A stretch of DNA of 59,422 bases from Bacteroidaceae bacterium. GTDB taxonomy: Bacteria; Bacteroidota; Bacteroidia; Bacteroidales; Bacteroidaceae. The position numbers were made by a program, and so were the translations under genes. The DNA is taken from positions 1-59,422 of the forward strand of contig JAFZFF010000089.1 in assembly GCA_017556045.1 (NCBI GenBank). The letters run 5' to 3'. Of the stretch, positions 1 through 9,750 are shown in pieces. Each line of letters begins with the position of its first letter. Positions within the stretch are counted from its first letter, which is position 1. Below the pieces are notes generated by a model. It was given only the letters and a program-made list of their open reading frames with translations. It was not told the origin of the DNA and did not search any database.

Positions 1-1
1 A

Positions 2-352
2 TTAAGCAGCCTTAGCCTTAGCTACGATAGCCTTGAAAGCCTCAGGATGATTCATTGCAAGGTCAGCGAGAACTTTACGGTTGATCTCGATACCAGCCTT
101 GTGCAATGCACCCATCAGTTGAGAATAAGACATACCCTCGAGGCGAGCAGCAGCGTTGATACGCTGGATCCACAACGCACGGAAGTTACGCTTCTTATTC
201 TTACGGTCACGATAAGCATATGTCAAACCCTTCTCCCAAGTATTCTTGGCAACGGTCCACACGTTCTTACGAGCACCGAAGTAACCTCTGGTTAAACCTA
301 AAATTTTCTTTCTCTTTGCTCTTGAAGCAACATGATTTACTGATCTTGGCAT
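2..352 (-). CDS. rplT: 50S ribosomal protein L20
   Basis: This 116-residue protein is L20, an early-assembling 23S rRNA-binding protein of the large subunit. It has the usual family length, begins [18 protein letters not shown] and carries the typical [20 protein letters not shown] core (both seen directly). It is the last gene of thrS-infC-rpmI-rplT, 106 bp after rpmI, and its stop codon lies at the very edge of the window. In other bacteria L20 autoregulates this operon through an RNA leader; I cannot identify such a leader here. Confidence 0.98.
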   Translation of the reverse strand: MPRSVNHVASRAKRKKILGLTRGYFGARKNVWTVAKNTWEKGLTYAYRDRKNKKRNFRALWIQRINAAARLEGMSYSQLMGALHKAGIEINRKVLADLAMNHPEAFKAIVAKAKAA

Positions 353-458
353 AGTTTTGTTCTTTTTTTAGATGTTAGCGCTGCTTGTGGCAGTCTTTAC
401 TTTTTGCTAACCATCCGATTAATAATTTTGTAGATAATACTCGCTTAACGTTTTAAGA

Positions 459-656
459 TTACTTCATTGCGAGAAGTTCCTTAACTGCATTCACATTTGC
501 ACTGTGTACGAGTGTGAAGTGGTCGAGGTTGCGCTTCTGCTTCTTAGTCTTCTTAGTCAAGATGTGACTGTGATAAGCGTGTTTTCTCTTAATTTTACCT
601 GTTCCGGTAAGAGCGAATCTTTTTTTTGAACCGGAGTTAGTCTTAACTTTTGGCAT
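459..656 (-). CDS. rpmI: 50S ribosomal protein L35
   Basis: This 65-residue, very basic protein is L35 of the large ribosomal subunit. It starts [20 protein letters not shown] and has the family's lysine/arginine-rich centre with [12 protein letters not shown]. Its length is normal. It lies between infC (76 bp upstream) and rplT (106 bp downstream) in the conserved translation operon, so it is probably cotranscribed from the promoter before thrS or from an internal one. Confidence 0.98.
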   Translation of the reverse strand: MPKVKTNSGSKKRFALTGTGKIKRKHAYHSHILTKKTKKQKRNLDHFTLVHSANVNAVKELLAMK

Positions 657-691
657 GTTGTTAGTTATTAGTTAAATTATTAATATATAAA

Positions 692-719
692 CGGTGCGTA
701 CTATACCGGCACGCAGCCG
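692..719 (-). promoter_or_regulatory. Hairpin between infC and rpmI
   Basis: On the minus strand CGG-C-TGCGT pairs with ACGCACCG: 8 bp with one bulged C and an 11-nt loop. No U-tract follows, only AU-rich sequence leading to rpmI. It could be an RNA processing, pausing or translational control element of the operon. The role is inferred; only the pairing is seen. Confidence 0.35.
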
Positions 720-732
720 CTTTTTTCTTTTT

Positions 733-1311
733 TTACTCTTCAGTCTTGGGAGCTGCAGGCTTCTCAGCCTTCTCCTTCTTAGGAGCACCTGCCTTCTTGG
801 GTGAGAGAAAGATGGTCATGCGCTTACCTTCGAGTACGGGCATCTGATCTACCTTACCATACTCCTCGAGGTCGTTAGCAAATCGCAACAAGAGTACTTC
901 GCCCTGCTCTTTGAAGAGGATTGAGCGTCCCTTGAAGAATACGTAAGCCTTTACCTTATCGCCATCCTTAAGGAACTCAATAGCGTGCTTGAGCTTGAAG
1001 TTGTAGTCATGGTCATCAGTCTGAGGACCGAAACGAATCTCCTTGACTTCCACCTTCACCTGCTTAGCCTTGAGCTCTTTCTGCTTTTTCTTGAGCTGAT
1101 ACAAGAACTTTGAGTAATCGATGATTTTACAAACGGGCGGAACGGCGTTCGGTGAGATTTCCACTAAGTCGGCTTCGTTCTCCTCGGCCATTCTCAATGC
1201 TTCATGGATAGAAACTACTGTGGGTTCAATGTTGTCACCGACAATTCGGACTTCTTTGGCTCGTATCTGTTCGTTGATACGGTGTTGGCCTTTAAAATTG
1301 TCTTTTTTCAT
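733..1311 (-). CDS. infC: Translation initiation factor IF-3
   Basis: IF-3 binds the 30S subunit, prevents premature 50S joining and checks start-codon pairing. The 192-residue protein has the N-terminal domain ([16 protein letters not shown], about residues 10-25), the lysine-rich linker ([14 protein letters not shown]) and the C-terminal domain with [19 protein letters not shown] Lys/Pro/Ala/Glu-rich tail of about 20 residues follows, longer than in E. coli. The start is a normal ATG directly after an in-frame TGA; the rare AUU start of enterobacterial infC is not used. It lies 117 bp after thrS and 76 bp before rpmI. Confidence 0.98.
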   Translation of the reverse strand: MKKDNFKGQHRINEQIRAKEVRIVGDNIEPTVVSIHEALRMAEENEADLVEISPNAVPPVCKIIDYSKFLYQLKKKQKELKAKQVKVEVKEIRFGPQTDDHDYNFKLKHAIEFLKDGDKVKAYVFFKGRSILFKEQGEVLLLRFANDLEEYGKVDQMPVLEGKRMTIFLSPKKAGAPKKEKAEKPAAPKTEE

Positions 1312-1399
1312 TCAGATGAATTTGTTTGTTCTGCTCTGTTTTTTTAATCGTTTTACTTAATAAAGTTTTTGTATCTAACATCGAGAACGGCACATTTGC

Positions 1400-1431
1400 C
1401 GCCCACATTGCTAAATGCGGGCGCAAAGTTA
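1400..1431 (-). promoter_or_regulatory. thrS-infC junction: -7-like box and hairpin
   Basis: The thrS stop region contains TAACTTTG (1431-1424, minus strand), matching the Bacteroidota -7 box TAnnTTTG, but I see no -33 TTG at the right distance. Immediately downstream (1423-1400) a 10-bp stem with a 4-nt loop forms on the minus strand, fully paired if one G-U is allowed. It may be an internal promoter for infC-rpmI-rplT or an attenuator-like structure. The 117-bp gap to infC fits a control region. Confidence 0.4.
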
Positions 1432-3372
1432 CCATTTATTTATCATATTATTAACTTCTTCCTCGATTTTTTTACCAAAATCTTCAATTTTTAGGGTACC
1501 TTCGTTGATTCCGCCCTGTTTACGTACTGTAACTGCTCCCTCTGCTTGCTCTTTTTCACCTACAATGAGCATATAAGGGATATGTTTCATCTCGTTGTCG
1601 CGGATCTTACGGGTAATCTTCTCATTGCGATCGTCGATAATGCAACGTACATCGTACTTCTCGAGTTCCTTCTTCACCTGCTCAGCATAGTCGTTAAACT
1701 TCTCTGAGATGGGAAGGATAGCCACCTGGTCGGGAGTGAGCCACAAGGGGAACTTACCGCCTGTGTGCTCGATAAGCACAGCTACGAAGCGCTCCATAGA
1801 ACCGAAGGGTGCGCGGTGAATCATTACAGGCTGGTACTTCTGGTTGTCTGAACCTGTGTACTCGAGTTGGAAACGCTCGGGCAAGTTATAGTCAACCTGG
1901 ATGGTACCCAACTGCCAACGACGGCCAATAGCATCCTTCACCATGAAGTCGAGCTTAGGACCATAGAATGCAGCCTCACCGGTCTCAACGCGAGCGTTCA
2001 AGCCCTTCTCCTGACAAGCCTCTACGATAGCCTGCTCAGCACGCTCCCAGTTTTCGTCAGTACCTACATACTTGGTAGTGTTCTCGGGGTCGCGCAATGA
2101 GATCTGTGCCTCATAATTCTCAAAGTTGAGCGCCTTGAAGATGATCTCAATGATATCCATTACGCGAGTAAACTCTTCCTTCACCTGATCGGGACGACAG
2201 AAAATATGCGCATCGTCCTGTGTGAAGCTACGTACGCGGGTCAATCCATGGAGCTCACCACTCTGTTCGTAGCGGTATACGGTACCGAACTCTGCAAGAC
2301 GGATGGGCAGATCCTTGTATGAGCGGGGCTGATGCTTGTAGATCATACAGTGGTGGGGGCAGTTCATGGGCTTCAGCAAGTACACCTCACCCTCCTCGGG
2401 TGTAGTGATGGGCTGGAAGCTATCCTTACCATAGTGATCCCAGTGACCAGAGGTCACGTAGAGGTTCTTGTTACCGATATGGGGAGTCATCACCTGCTGA
2501 TAGCCAAAACGCTTCTGGATGCGCTTGAGGAAGTCCTCGAGGCGCAAGCGCAGTGCTGTACCGCGGGGCAGCCACATAGGCAATCCCTTACCTACGGTCT
2601 CAGAGAACATGAAGAGCTCGAGCTCCTTACCGATCTTACGATGGTCGCGCTTCTTAGCCTCCTCCATCATTACGAGATACTCATCGAGCATCTTCTTCTT
2701 GGGAAATGAGATACCATAGATACGAGTCATCATCTTGCGCTTCTCATCACCACGCCAGTAAGCACCAGCCACAGATGTCAGCTTGATAGCCTTAATGGGA
2801 GCTGTAGACAAGAGGTGCGGGCCACGGCAGAGGTCGGTGAAGGCACCCTGAGTGTAGGTGGTAATAGTACCATCCTCAAGCTCAGAGATAAGCTCACACT
2901 TGTAGGTCTCGCCACGCTCAGAGAACATCTTGAGCACCTCATCCTTAGAGATCTCGTTGCGTACCACGCTCTCGTTCTTAGCTACGAGCTCAGCCATCTT
3001 CTTCTCGATAGCAGCGAGGTCACCCTCTTTGATGGTCACACCTTCGCCCGGATCTACGTCATAGTAGAAACCATTTTCGATAGCGGGACCAATACCAAAC
3101 TGAATATTAGGATAGAGCTCCTGCAAAGCCTCAGCCAAGAGGTGAGCGCTAGTATGCCAAAAAGCATGCTTAGCCTCAGCATCGTCCCACTTGTGGAGAC
3201 GGATAGAAGCATCCTCATTGATGGGGCGATTGAGCTCCACAATTTCATCATTCACGCTGCACGCCAACACATCCTGTGCCAGACGAGCACTGATACTCTC
3301 AGCAATCTGCAAGCCAGTAACACCAGCCTCAAACTCTCTTACCGAGCCATCAGGAAAAGTAATTTTAATCAT
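1429..3372 (-). CDS. thrS: Threonine-tRNA ligase
   Basis: This enzyme charges tRNA(Thr) with threonine. The domain order is N-terminal TGS ([11 protein letters not shown]), editing domain with HTSAH (about residues 73-77) and CRGPH, then the class II catalytic core with [11 protein letters not shown] (zinc cysteine), motif 2 at [20 protein letters not shown] and motif 3 around FGSMERFV, and a C-terminal anticodon-binding domain. The frame is open to an upstream ATG at 3405, but those 11 residues (Asn/Lys-rich) are not part of the family, so I chose the ATG at 3372, giving 647 residues. It heads the operon and follows a strong promoter at 3470-3500. Confidence 0.97.
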   Translation of the reverse strand: MIKITFPDGSVREFEAGVTGLQIAESISARLAQDVLACSVNDEIVELNRPINEDASIRLHKWDDAEAKHAFWHTSAHLLAEALQELYPNIQFGIGPAIENGFYYDVDPGEGVTIKEGDLAAIEKKMAELVAKNESVVRNEISKDEVLKMFSERGETYKCELISELEDGTITTYTQGAFTDLCRGPHLLSTAPIKAIKLTSVAGAYWRGDEKRKMMTRIYGISFPKKKMLDEYLVMMEEAKKRDHRKIGKELELFMFSETVGKGLPMWLPRGTALRLRLEDFLKRIQKRFGYQQVMTPHIGNKNLYVTSGHWDHYGKDSFQPITTPEEGEVYLLKPMNCPHHCMIYKHQPRSYKDLPIRLAEFGTVYRYEQSGELHGLTRVRSFTQDDAHIFCRPDQVKEEFTRVMDIIEIIFKALNFENYEAQISLRDPENTTKYVGTDENWERAEQAIVEACQEKGLNARVETGEAAFYGPKLDFMVKDAIGRRWQLGTIQVDYNLPERFQLEYTGSDNQKYQPVMIHRAPFGSMERFVAVLIEHTGGKFPLWLTPDQVAILPISEKFNDYAEQVKKELEKYDVRCIIDDRNEKITRKIRDNEMKHIPYMLIVGEKEQAEGAVTVRKQGGINEGTLKIEDFGKKIEEEVNNMINKW

Positions 3373-3469
3373 CTTCTTATATTTGTTTTTATTTTTCGTA
3401 TTCACTATACCTTATTATATATAGGCACGCACTCACGGAGCACATCTACTGCCAACATACAATTGGCTG

Positions 3470-3500
3470 CAAAATTAGCTAAATTATTTGAGATGCACAA
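3470..3500 (-). promoter_or_regulatory. Promoter of the thrS operon
   Basis: Reading the minus strand, TTG (3500-3498), a 20-bp spacer and TAATTTTG (3477-3470) match the Bacteroidota housekeeping promoter (-33 TTG, -7 TAnnTTTG). Transcription should begin near 3463, leaving a leader of about 90 nt before thrS. The rest of the 3406-3828 gap holds only the uvrA terminator; I see no small gene in it. Confidence 0.75.
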
Positions 3501-3767
3501 TTTTATCACCCCATTTATCCACACGAATTTCACATTATAGATCAAAACATACGGTTAAGACCCTAATCTTCATCCATAGTGCATGCACTCCAAACGGCAT
3601 ACACCTATCTCAAAGAGTTAAAATTCTTCACATCGTTTTTCTCCCGATTTTGCAGTAGATATGGAACAATGTCAACTTACATAATAAAAGCCATAATTGA
3701 CAAGCGATCTCTAACATATTGTACAAACCAAAAGATAATTAACTAATAGTACTACCCTACTAAAAGC

Positions 3768-3803
3768 GTAGCAGGAACATGCAGTGAGACATGCTTCCGC
3801 TAC
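3768..3803 (-). terminator. Terminator after uvrA
   Basis: A 14-bp stem (3768-3781 with 3790-3803) pairs fully on the minus strand if three G-U pairs are allowed, with an 8-nt loop. GCTTTTAG follows on that strand. It lies 25 bp beyond the uvrA stop codon, as expected for an intrinsic terminator. Confidence 0.7.
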
Positions 3804-3828
3804 ATGGTGTAATAATCACTCCGCAGAG

Positions 3829-6645
3829 CTATCGAAGCTTATCACGAAGGTACTTCCCTGTATGTGAGGATGCGCACTGGGCTACCTCCTCGGGAGTGCC
3901 GCAAGCGACAAGCTGACCACCACGATCGCCTCCCTCGGGGCCTATGTCGATGATGTGGTCGGCACATTTAATGACCTCCATGTTGTGCTCGATAATGAGG
4001 ATGGTGTGGCCGCGCGAGATGAGGGCATCAAACGACTGCATCAGACGCTTGATGTCGTGGAAATGGAGTCCGGTAGTGGGCTCATCGAAGATAAACATGG
4101 TGGGCTCTGCCTTCTCAAGACTGAGATAGTAGGCGAGCTTCACGCGTTGGTTCTCACCACCAGAAAGTGTAGAGGAACTCTGACCTAGCTTGACATAGCC
4201 AAGGCCGACATCCTGCAGGGGTTTGAGGCGGCGTACCACCTTCTTGGCTCCATGTTCGGTAAAGAACTCAACGGCTTGGTTGACGGTCATTTCGAGGATG
4301 TCGTGTATATTTTTTTCGTGGTAGGTAACGAGTAGCGTGTCTGCCTTGAAGCGCTTGCCATGGCAGGCTTCACACTCAAGCACGAGGTCGGCCATAAACT
4401 GCATTTCGACGGTGATGGTGCCCTCGCCCTTACACTCTTCACAACGACCTCCCTCGCTATTGAAGGAGAAGTAGCCTGCGGTATAACCTAACTGCTTGGC
4501 CAAGGGCTGTTCGGCAAAGAGCTTGCGTATCTCATCGTAGGCTTTGAGGTAGGTGACGGGATTAGAGCGCGAAGACTTACCGATGGGATTCTGGTCAACA
4601 AACTCCACGGCACGAAGCATACGAATATCGCCCTTCAGTTCCAAGTGCTCACCGGGACGCTCAGTGCCCTCATCATACTCGCGTTTGAGAGCATTATAGA
4701 AGACGTCACGCACGAGCGAGCTCTTGCCCGAACCGCTGACACCTGTGACGACGGTCATCACATTGAGGGGAAACTTGACGTCGATGCCCTTGAGGTTGTG
4801 GTGACGAGCTCCGCGCACCTCGATATAGTTGTTCCACGGACGGCGCGAAGCGGGCACAGTGATGGTCTCCTCACCCAAGAGATATCGTACGGTGTGGCTC
4901 GTGGTACCAAGCTGCAGGTCGTGCATATCACCTTGATAGACAATTTCTCCACCGAGACGACCCGCATGAGGTCCCACATCAATAATGTAGTCGGCAGCAC
5001 GGATGATATCCTCATCGTGCTCCACGACAACGACGGTATTGCCAGCCTCTTGCAACTGGCGCAACACACGGACGAGTTTGTCGGTATCGCGGCTATGGAG
5101 GCCTATCGAGGGTTCGTCAAGGATATATAGAGAGCCTACAAGCGGACTGCCCAACGATGTGACAAGATTGATACGCTGGCTCTCACCTCCCGAAAGGGTA
5201 TTGCTCAAGCGGTTGAGCGTAAGGTATCCGAGGCCCACATCGAGCAGAAACTGCAGACGGCTATTGATCTCTACGAGCAGACGCTTGGCGATAGCTGCAT
5301 CATGTTCATCGAGCGCAAGCGTAGCGAAGAAGTGATGTAGCTCGGTCACGGGCATATCCACCAGTTCACAGATGTTGCGACCACCAATCTTGACATACTC
5401 AGCCTCCTTCTTCAGGCGAGAGCCACGGCACGTGGGACACAAAGTCTTTCCACGATAGCGGGCCAGCATCACTCGATACTGTATCTTATACTGGTTCTCT
5501 TCGAGCATCTTAAAGAAGGAGTCTATGCAGGGTTTCGTGCGAGGTCCATGCCATAGGTAGTCCTTCTGCGCTTGCGTAAGTTCATAATAGGGGGTAAAGA
5601 TGGGGAAGTTGTCCTTTGCCGCCAGGTGGATAAACTCATCGCGCCATGCACTCATCTTATCGCCACGCCAACATACCACACAGCTATCATATACGCTCAG
5701 AGCACTATTGGGAATCACCAGTTGCTCATCGATGCCTATGACACGACCAAAGCCGCCACACGTTGGGCAAGCGCCCATGGGCGAATTGAACGAAAAGAGT
5801 TGCTCAGTAGGCTCCTCAAAGGTGATACCATCGGCCTCAAACTCCTTGCTAAAAGTGTGTAAGATACCTGCAGGATAGAAACGTAGCATACAGGTACCCC
5901 CACCCTCGTAGAAGGCGGTTTCGGTACTATCGATAAGGCGACTGATGGTCTCCTTGCTATCATCTGCAGAGAGGCGGTCGATAACTATATTCAATTGACA
6001 ATGGATAGTTGACAATGGGGAATTATTTCCATCCGGCTCCTGTACTTTTTCATTTGTCAATTTTTCTAATACTTCCTCTATACGCATAACCTCGCCATTA
6101 TACTCCACTCTCGCAAAACCCTGTTGCATGGCCACGGTGAGCTGCTCTTGTGGGGTGCGTCCCTCACGGACAACGAGTGGAGCAAGCACGGTGAAGCGTG
6201 TTCCAGGACTATATGTACGCATACAAGCTACGATATCCTCTGTGTCGTGTTTCTTAACCAGCTGCCCAGTTATAGGTGAGTAGGTCTTACCCACACGAGC
6301 AAAGAGCAAGCGGAGGTACTCATAGATCTCTGTCGAGGTGCCCACGGTAGAGCGAGGATTGCGACTGCTCACCTTCTGCTCTATGGCAATGGCAGGCGGC
6401 AAACCTTGGATAAAGTCGCACTCGGGCTTCTTCATACGTCCGAGAAACTGGCGTGCATACGACGACAGGCTCTCCACATAGCGCCTCTGTCCCTCGGCAT
6501 ATAGCGTATCGAAGGCGAGTGACGACTTGCCCGAGCCCGACAATCCCGTCACCACAACCAATTTGTTGCGTGGGATATCGACCTCCACATTCTTCAGATT
6601 ATTGACACGTGCACCCTTGACACGGATATATTTCTCTTCGCTCAT
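3829..6645 (-). CDS. uvrA: Excinuclease ABC subunit A
   Basis: UvrA is the damage-sensing ATPase of nucleotide excision repair; it loads UvrB at lesions. Both ABC modules are present: Walker [10 protein letters not shown] (about residues 34-42) and GVSGSGKSS, signatures LSGGESQR and LSGGENQR, Walker [11 protein letters not shown] and [10 protein letters not shown]. The zinc-binding pairs CPTC and CEEC/CEAC are intact. Length (938) is normal. Residues 207-218 ([12 protein letters not shown]) are encoded by a heptamer-repeat array at 5992-6025 and do not look like native UvrA; they fall in the variable part of the first module and keep the frame. The gene has its own -7 box and terminator. Confidence 0.97.
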   Translation of the reverse strand: MSEEKYIRVKGARVNNLKNVEVDIPRNKLVVVTGLSGSGKSSLAFDTLYAEGQRRYVESLSSYARQFLGRMKKPECDFIQGLPPAIAIEQKVSSRNPRSTVGTSTEIYEYLRLLFARVGKTYSPITGQLVKKHDTEDIVACMRTYSPGTRFTVLAPLVVREGRTPQEQLTVAMQQGFARVEYNGEVMRIEEVLEKLTNEKVQEPDGNNSPLSTIHCQLNIVIDRLSADDSKETISRLIDSTETAFYEGGGTCMLRFYPAGILHTFSKEFEADGITFEEPTEQLFSFNSPMGACPTCGGFGRVIGIDEQLVIPNSALSVYDSCVVCWRGDKMSAWRDEFIHLAAKDNFPIFTPYYELTQAQKDYLWHGPRTKPCIDSFFKMLEENQYKIQYRVMLARYRGKTLCPTCRGSRLKKEAEYVKIGGRNICELVDMPVTELHHFFATLALDEHDAAIAKRLLVEINSRLQFLLDVGLGYLTLNRLSNTLSGGESQRINLVTSLGSPLVGSLYILDEPSIGLHSRDTDKLVRVLRQLQEAGNTVVVVEHDEDIIRAADYIIDVGPHAGRLGGEIVYQGDMHDLQLGTTSHTVRYLLGEETITVPASRRPWNNYIEVRGARHHNLKGIDVKFPLNVMTVVTGVSGSGKSSLVRDVFYNALKREYDEGTERPGEHLELKGDIRMLRAVEFVDQNPIGKSSRSNPVTYLKAYDEIRKLFAEQPLAKQLGYTAGYFSFNSEGGRCEECKGEGTITVEMQFMADLVLECEACHGKRFKADTLLVTYHEKNIHDILEMTVNQAVEFFTEHGAKKVVRRLKPLQDVGLGYVKLGQSSSTLSGGENQRVKLAYYLSLEKAEPTMFIFDEPTTGLHFHDIKRLMQSFDALISRGHTILIIEHNMEVIKCADHIIDIGPEGGDRGGQLVACGTPEEVAQCASSHTGKYLRDKLR
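5992..6025. repeat. Heptamer array inside uvrA
   Basis: Four consecutive 7-mers CAATTGA, CAATGGA, TAGTTGA, CAATGGG start at 5992 and run with exact period 7, followed by GAATTA. They resemble the intergenic arrays at 24692, 34960 and 59027. The repeat is translated in frame as part of UvrA residues 207-218. Confidence 0.75.
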
Positions 6646-6669
6646 GGTCGTAAATCATTATTCAATCGT

Positions 6670-6677
6670 CAAAGATA
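6670..6677 (-). promoter_or_regulatory. -7 box upstream of uvrA
   Basis: TATCTTTG on the minus strand matches TAnnTTTG and lies 25 bp before the uvrA ATG, so the transcript would begin near 6663. No convincing -33 TTG is seen about 20 bp further up. Confidence 0.55.
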
Positions 6678-6725
6678 CGATTTTTTCTCATATGCCATAG
6701 CATAGTGAGGCTATATTTTAAAGCG

Positions 6726-6756
6726 AATCCCCACTGCATTTGTTGCTATGGGGACT
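6726..6756 (-). terminator. Terminator of the FAS1/SusCD gene run
   Basis: On the minus strand AGTCCCCA pairs with TGGGGATT around a 15-nt loop, followed by CGCTTTAAAA. It lies 25 bp after the nitroreductase stop and marks the end of the long minus-strand run before uvrA. Confidence 0.55.
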
Positions 6757-6781
6757 CATCTATCTTGTTTACCACTGAGAC

Positions 6782-7408
6782 TTAGTCTACATACTTCACT
6801 TTACCCCAGTCACGTGGTTTGGCTTCGGGAGTCTCTTCAGCATAACCAAAACCAACGCAGAGGCTGAGCTCATAGCCTTCGCTAAAACCTAACTTCTCGA
6901 GGTAGGGTACACACTCGGCATTGTCGGTAAGAAAGCGTACGGGACTACCAAGACATACGGAACCGATGCCCATAGACCATGCTGAAAGCACCATATTCTC
7001 TGCCAAAAGGCCACAATCGTAGGGAGAAAAATCGTACTTGGTGTCGCGAGCGATGAATACCATCGTGGGAGCACCACGGAAGCAACCCTTAGCCATCTCT
7101 GCAGGCATATTGGGATGACCCTTAGCTATAGCCTCCTTCATCTCATCGAGCAGAGCGGGGTTATCTACTACGCGTACCTCCCATGACTGCTTATTCTGTC
7201 CGTTAGGAGCATTAATACCACACTGGAGAATGAGGTCCATCTTTTCGCGCTCTACAGGCTGTGGTTTATACTTACGGATGCTGCGACGAGCCATAATAGT
7301 ACTCACCACAGGATTCTCTTGATCACAAGTCGTAGCGGTCTCTTGCTTGCTTTGGCAACTTGCGAACATACAGGCAAGGACGCCAATGGTTACGAGTGTC
7401 TTCTTCAT
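6782..7408 (-). CDS. Nitroreductase-family lipoprotein
   Basis: This 208-residue protein has a lipoprotein signal (MKKTLVTIGVLACMFASC, cysteine about 19) followed by a nitroreductase-type FMN domain: ARRSIRKYKPQPVE is the usual FMN-binding start, then INAPNGQNKQSWEV and the central AENMVLSAWSMGIGS. Family members reduce nitro compounds, quinones or flavins with NAD(P)H, but are normally cytoplasmic. The lipobox predicts an exported, membrane-anchored enzyme, so its electron source is unclear. It is the last gene of the minus-strand run, 22 bp after the TonB-C-domain gene, and may be cotranscribed. The substrate cannot be told from sequence. Confidence 0.88.
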   Translation of the reverse strand: MKKTLVTIGVLACMFASCQSKQETATTCDQENPVVSTIMARRSIRKYKPQPVEREKMDLILQCGINAPNGQNKQSWEVRVVDNPALLDEMKEAIAKGHPNMPAEMAKGCFRGAPTMVFIARDTKYDFSPYDCGLLAENMVLSAWSMGIGSVCLGSPVRFLTDNAECVPYLEKLGFSEGYELSLCVGFGYAEETPEAKPRDWGKVKYVD

Positions 7409-7430
7409 ATCATTATCATTTTACTATTCG

Positions 7431-7853
7431 TCAATTTTCTACTACTTCATTGGCAAAGGTCTTCTTCTTGCGAGCAGTATACTTGAAGTTGATGGGCATG
7501 GTCATTTTGTAGCGAACAGGAACACCGTTTTTGGTTCCAGGCACCCAGCGAGGCATATAGCGGGTGAGACGGATGGCTTCGTCATCAAACTCCTTAGAGA
7601 GACTCTTAACAACGCTTACACCAGAGATTACACCACTACGCTCGACGTAAAACTCTACGACAACCTCGCCCGACTTACGCAAACGACGCATCTCATCGGG
7701 GTATACAAGGTTCTTCTCCATGTACTTGAGCAACTCCTTGCGACCTCCAGGGAACTCAGGTTGTACGATCTTATCTTCTGTGGTCTGTGCTGAGAGATTG
7801 CTGCACAACATCAGCAACATTGAAAGCAAGGTAGCTATACGAATTCTTTTCAT
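7431..7853 (-). CDS. Secreted TonB C-terminal domain protein
   Basis: This 140-residue protein has a cleavable signal peptide (ending near LSAQ, residue 22) and a single TonB C-terminal domain: QPEFPGGRKELLKYMEKNL, then VVEFYVERSGVISGVSVVKS and MPRWVPGTKNG. It has no N-terminal membrane anchor and no Pro-rich stalk, so it is not a complete energy transducer; such free-standing domains are common in Bacteroidota and their role is unknown. It follows the SusD gene by 30 bp and precedes the nitroreductase by 22 bp. It could contact the two SusC porins encoded upstream (inference). Confidence 0.85.
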   Translation of the reverse strand: MKRIRIATLLSMLLMLCSNLSAQTTEDKIVQPEFPGGRKELLKYMEKNLVYPDEMRRLRKSGEVVVEFYVERSGVISGVSVVKSLSKEFDDEAIRLTRYMPRWVPGTKNGVPVRYKMTMPINFKYTARKKKTFANEVVEN

Positions 7854-7883
7854 AACATTAAGGTCTGTTTAATGATTATCAAA

Positions 7884-9740
7884 TTATTGTTTATTAATAT
7901 ACCAATTCTCCATAGATGAGAGGCGACTATAGAGCGCCTCATCGCGCTGCTGATGCTCGCCCTTACGACCAGCAACCTTAGCAGCCAAGTATGATGCATC
8001 GCCACGACGCATGGCCACACGCATGAGGTCATAGAAGCGACTGCCTTCAAAGGCTGTCTCGAGTGCCATCTCGTCGACGATGAGGTCCTCGACCTTCTCC
8101 TTCAGGTAGTTGACAGGGTATTCCTTATAGATACGCACGGCATTTTTACCTGTACCCACGACCTTCTCATAGAGGTAGTGACCACATGCGGCATAAGCTG
8201 CACCCTGAGCTACATCATAGTGGTAGCGAGGCACATTAGCGATAGAGTCGATGGTGAGGCCTGTAGAGTCAGCATAGGCATACCCCTTTGAGTAGAAGTA
8301 GGGCACACTATCGACTTTAGTAGCCAAAGTCTCATCAAAGACGGGAAGCACATATTCCTCATTAGAGGCTACGTCACCCGAGCCACGCGCATGGATACCT
8401 ACATAGGAGGTCTCTTCGATAGTGGGAACAGATGCCCACAACTCACCATCTACATAACGAATCTGCGATACTCCCTGTTTGAGGATTGAGAAGGCTACAT
8501 CACTCATGCCCACTTGGTTAAGAGCCTCAGCTAAACGCAAATAAACATTGCCAATGGTATAGATCGAGATATTATTATCATTAGCATACTTGGTGTTGAC
8601 CAAATACATGTCGTCTACATCGACCAGATACCAATCATCTTCACGTATATTAGGATTGTGTGAGCCATCATCCCACTTGGGCATCAGGGCATAGGCTCCG
8701 TAGGCACGTACATCACCACATGAGAGGTGACGCAGGGTAGAGTTTTGCTTGAAAGCATAATCTTGCTTCTCTGCCAACTCTTTCCAAGCATGTGAGGGCG
8801 AGATGGGACGACGTCCTTCGTTGACATCGGTAGCGCTGAAAATATTATTCAGATTGCTCACTGTACCATTTAGTTTGGTATCTGCCATAGGGATAATGGT
8901 GATATAATTGGTCGCCCCCATAGCCACCGATATGCTGGCAATATCATTGGTGGTAGGATTGAGTGCAGTGACGCGACTTCCGATATTGAGTGTACCTAAA
9001 TTGGCCAAGTAGAGATACTCGGCATAGTAGCGGATGGCATTCACATAGTCTTGCTTCCACAAGTACATATCAGCCAGCAGCAGACGAATAGGGAAGAACA
9101 TAGAGCGTGAATCCAAACCATTGATAATGCCATAGCTGGGCATCTCAGTATCGACATAAGGACTTAGGTCTTTGATAAAATAGTCACACATCTGCTCAAA
9201 ATCATAGTAGGGATACTCCTTCTCAGCATCCATCACAGATACTATAGGTTCGGTGATAAAGGGCACAGAGCGATATATCTGAGCCAGTTGCAAATAAGTC
9301 CATGCACGAACACCCTTAACCACAGCTTTCTCTCTCAAGAGCACCATCTGATTTGATACGAGCACGGTAGTATCGACCTTAGCAAGATAGTAGTTGCAGT
9401 TATTGATAACCGCATAAAAGTCACTATAGTTACAGAATGTATTGGTGGGTGACACCGAGTGGTTGATAAGCTCGCGCAGGTCATTCTCAGTATACACATT
9501 CTCGTCTACCAAGTCACCACGCAACTCACCCAATAGTACAGTACGATCAGCTATCGACTGCAGTTTGCTCAAGATACCAATAACCGAATACAAGCTATCA
9601 GATGGAGTGTTGATATTATGTAAATCTTCGTACTGTACTGAAGATGAAGTCACATTAAACATATCTTCACACGCAGTAAGCACACCCAATGTAGAGCACA
9701 GCGCAAGAGTATAGAATATAGATCTGTTTTTCATATGCAA
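7884..9740 (-). CDS. SusD/RagB-family outer-membrane lipoprotein (second pair)
   Basis: SusD-like lipoproteins form the hinged lid over a SusC porin and bind its ligand. This 618-residue protein has a lipobox (LGVLTACEDMF), the early RGDLVDENV segment typical of the family, and TPR-like helices (VRAWTYLQLAQIYRSVPFI; LLLADMYLWKQDYVNAIRYY). Near the C-terminus EMALETAFEGSRFYDLMRVAMR is a clear RagB signature. An in-frame second Met two codons in (9734) may be the true start. It lies 10 bp after its SusC partner. The ligand is unknown; no enzyme in the cluster gives a hint. Confidence 0.95.
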   Translation of the reverse strand: MHMKNRSIFYTLALCSTLGVLTACEDMFNVTSSSVQYEDLHNINTPSDSLYSVIGILSKLQSIADRTVLLGELRGDLVDENVYTENDLRELINHSVSPTNTFCNYSDFYAVINNCNYYLAKVDTTVLVSNQMVLLREKAVVKGVRAWTYLQLAQIYRSVPFITEPIVSVMDAEKEYPYYDFEQMCDYFIKDLSPYVDTEMPSYGIINGLDSRSMFFPIRLLLADMYLWKQDYVNAIRYYAEYLYLANLGTLNIGSRVTALNPTTNDIASISVAMGATNYITIIPMADTKLNGTVSNLNNIFSATDVNEGRRPISPSHAWKELAEKQDYAFKQNSTLRHLSCGDVRAYGAYALMPKWDDGSHNPNIREDDWYLVDVDDMYLVNTKYANDNNISIYTIGNVYLRLAEALNQVGMSDVAFSILKQGVSQIRYVDGELWASVPTIEETSYVGIHARGSGDVASNEEYVLPVFDETLATKVDSVPYFYSKGYAYADSTGLTIDSIANVPRYHYDVAQGAAYAACGHYLYEKVVGTGKNAVRIYKEYPVNYLKEKVEDLIVDEMALETAFEGSRFYDLMRVAMRRGDASYLAAKVAGRKGEHQQRDEALYSRLSSMENWYINKQ

Positions 9741-9750
9741 CGAAGTCTTT

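Noticed and set aside
2815-3540. A 241-codon plus-strand open frame opposite thrS
   Set aside because: It lies antisense to a clear thrS gene and shows only the complement of conserved codons.
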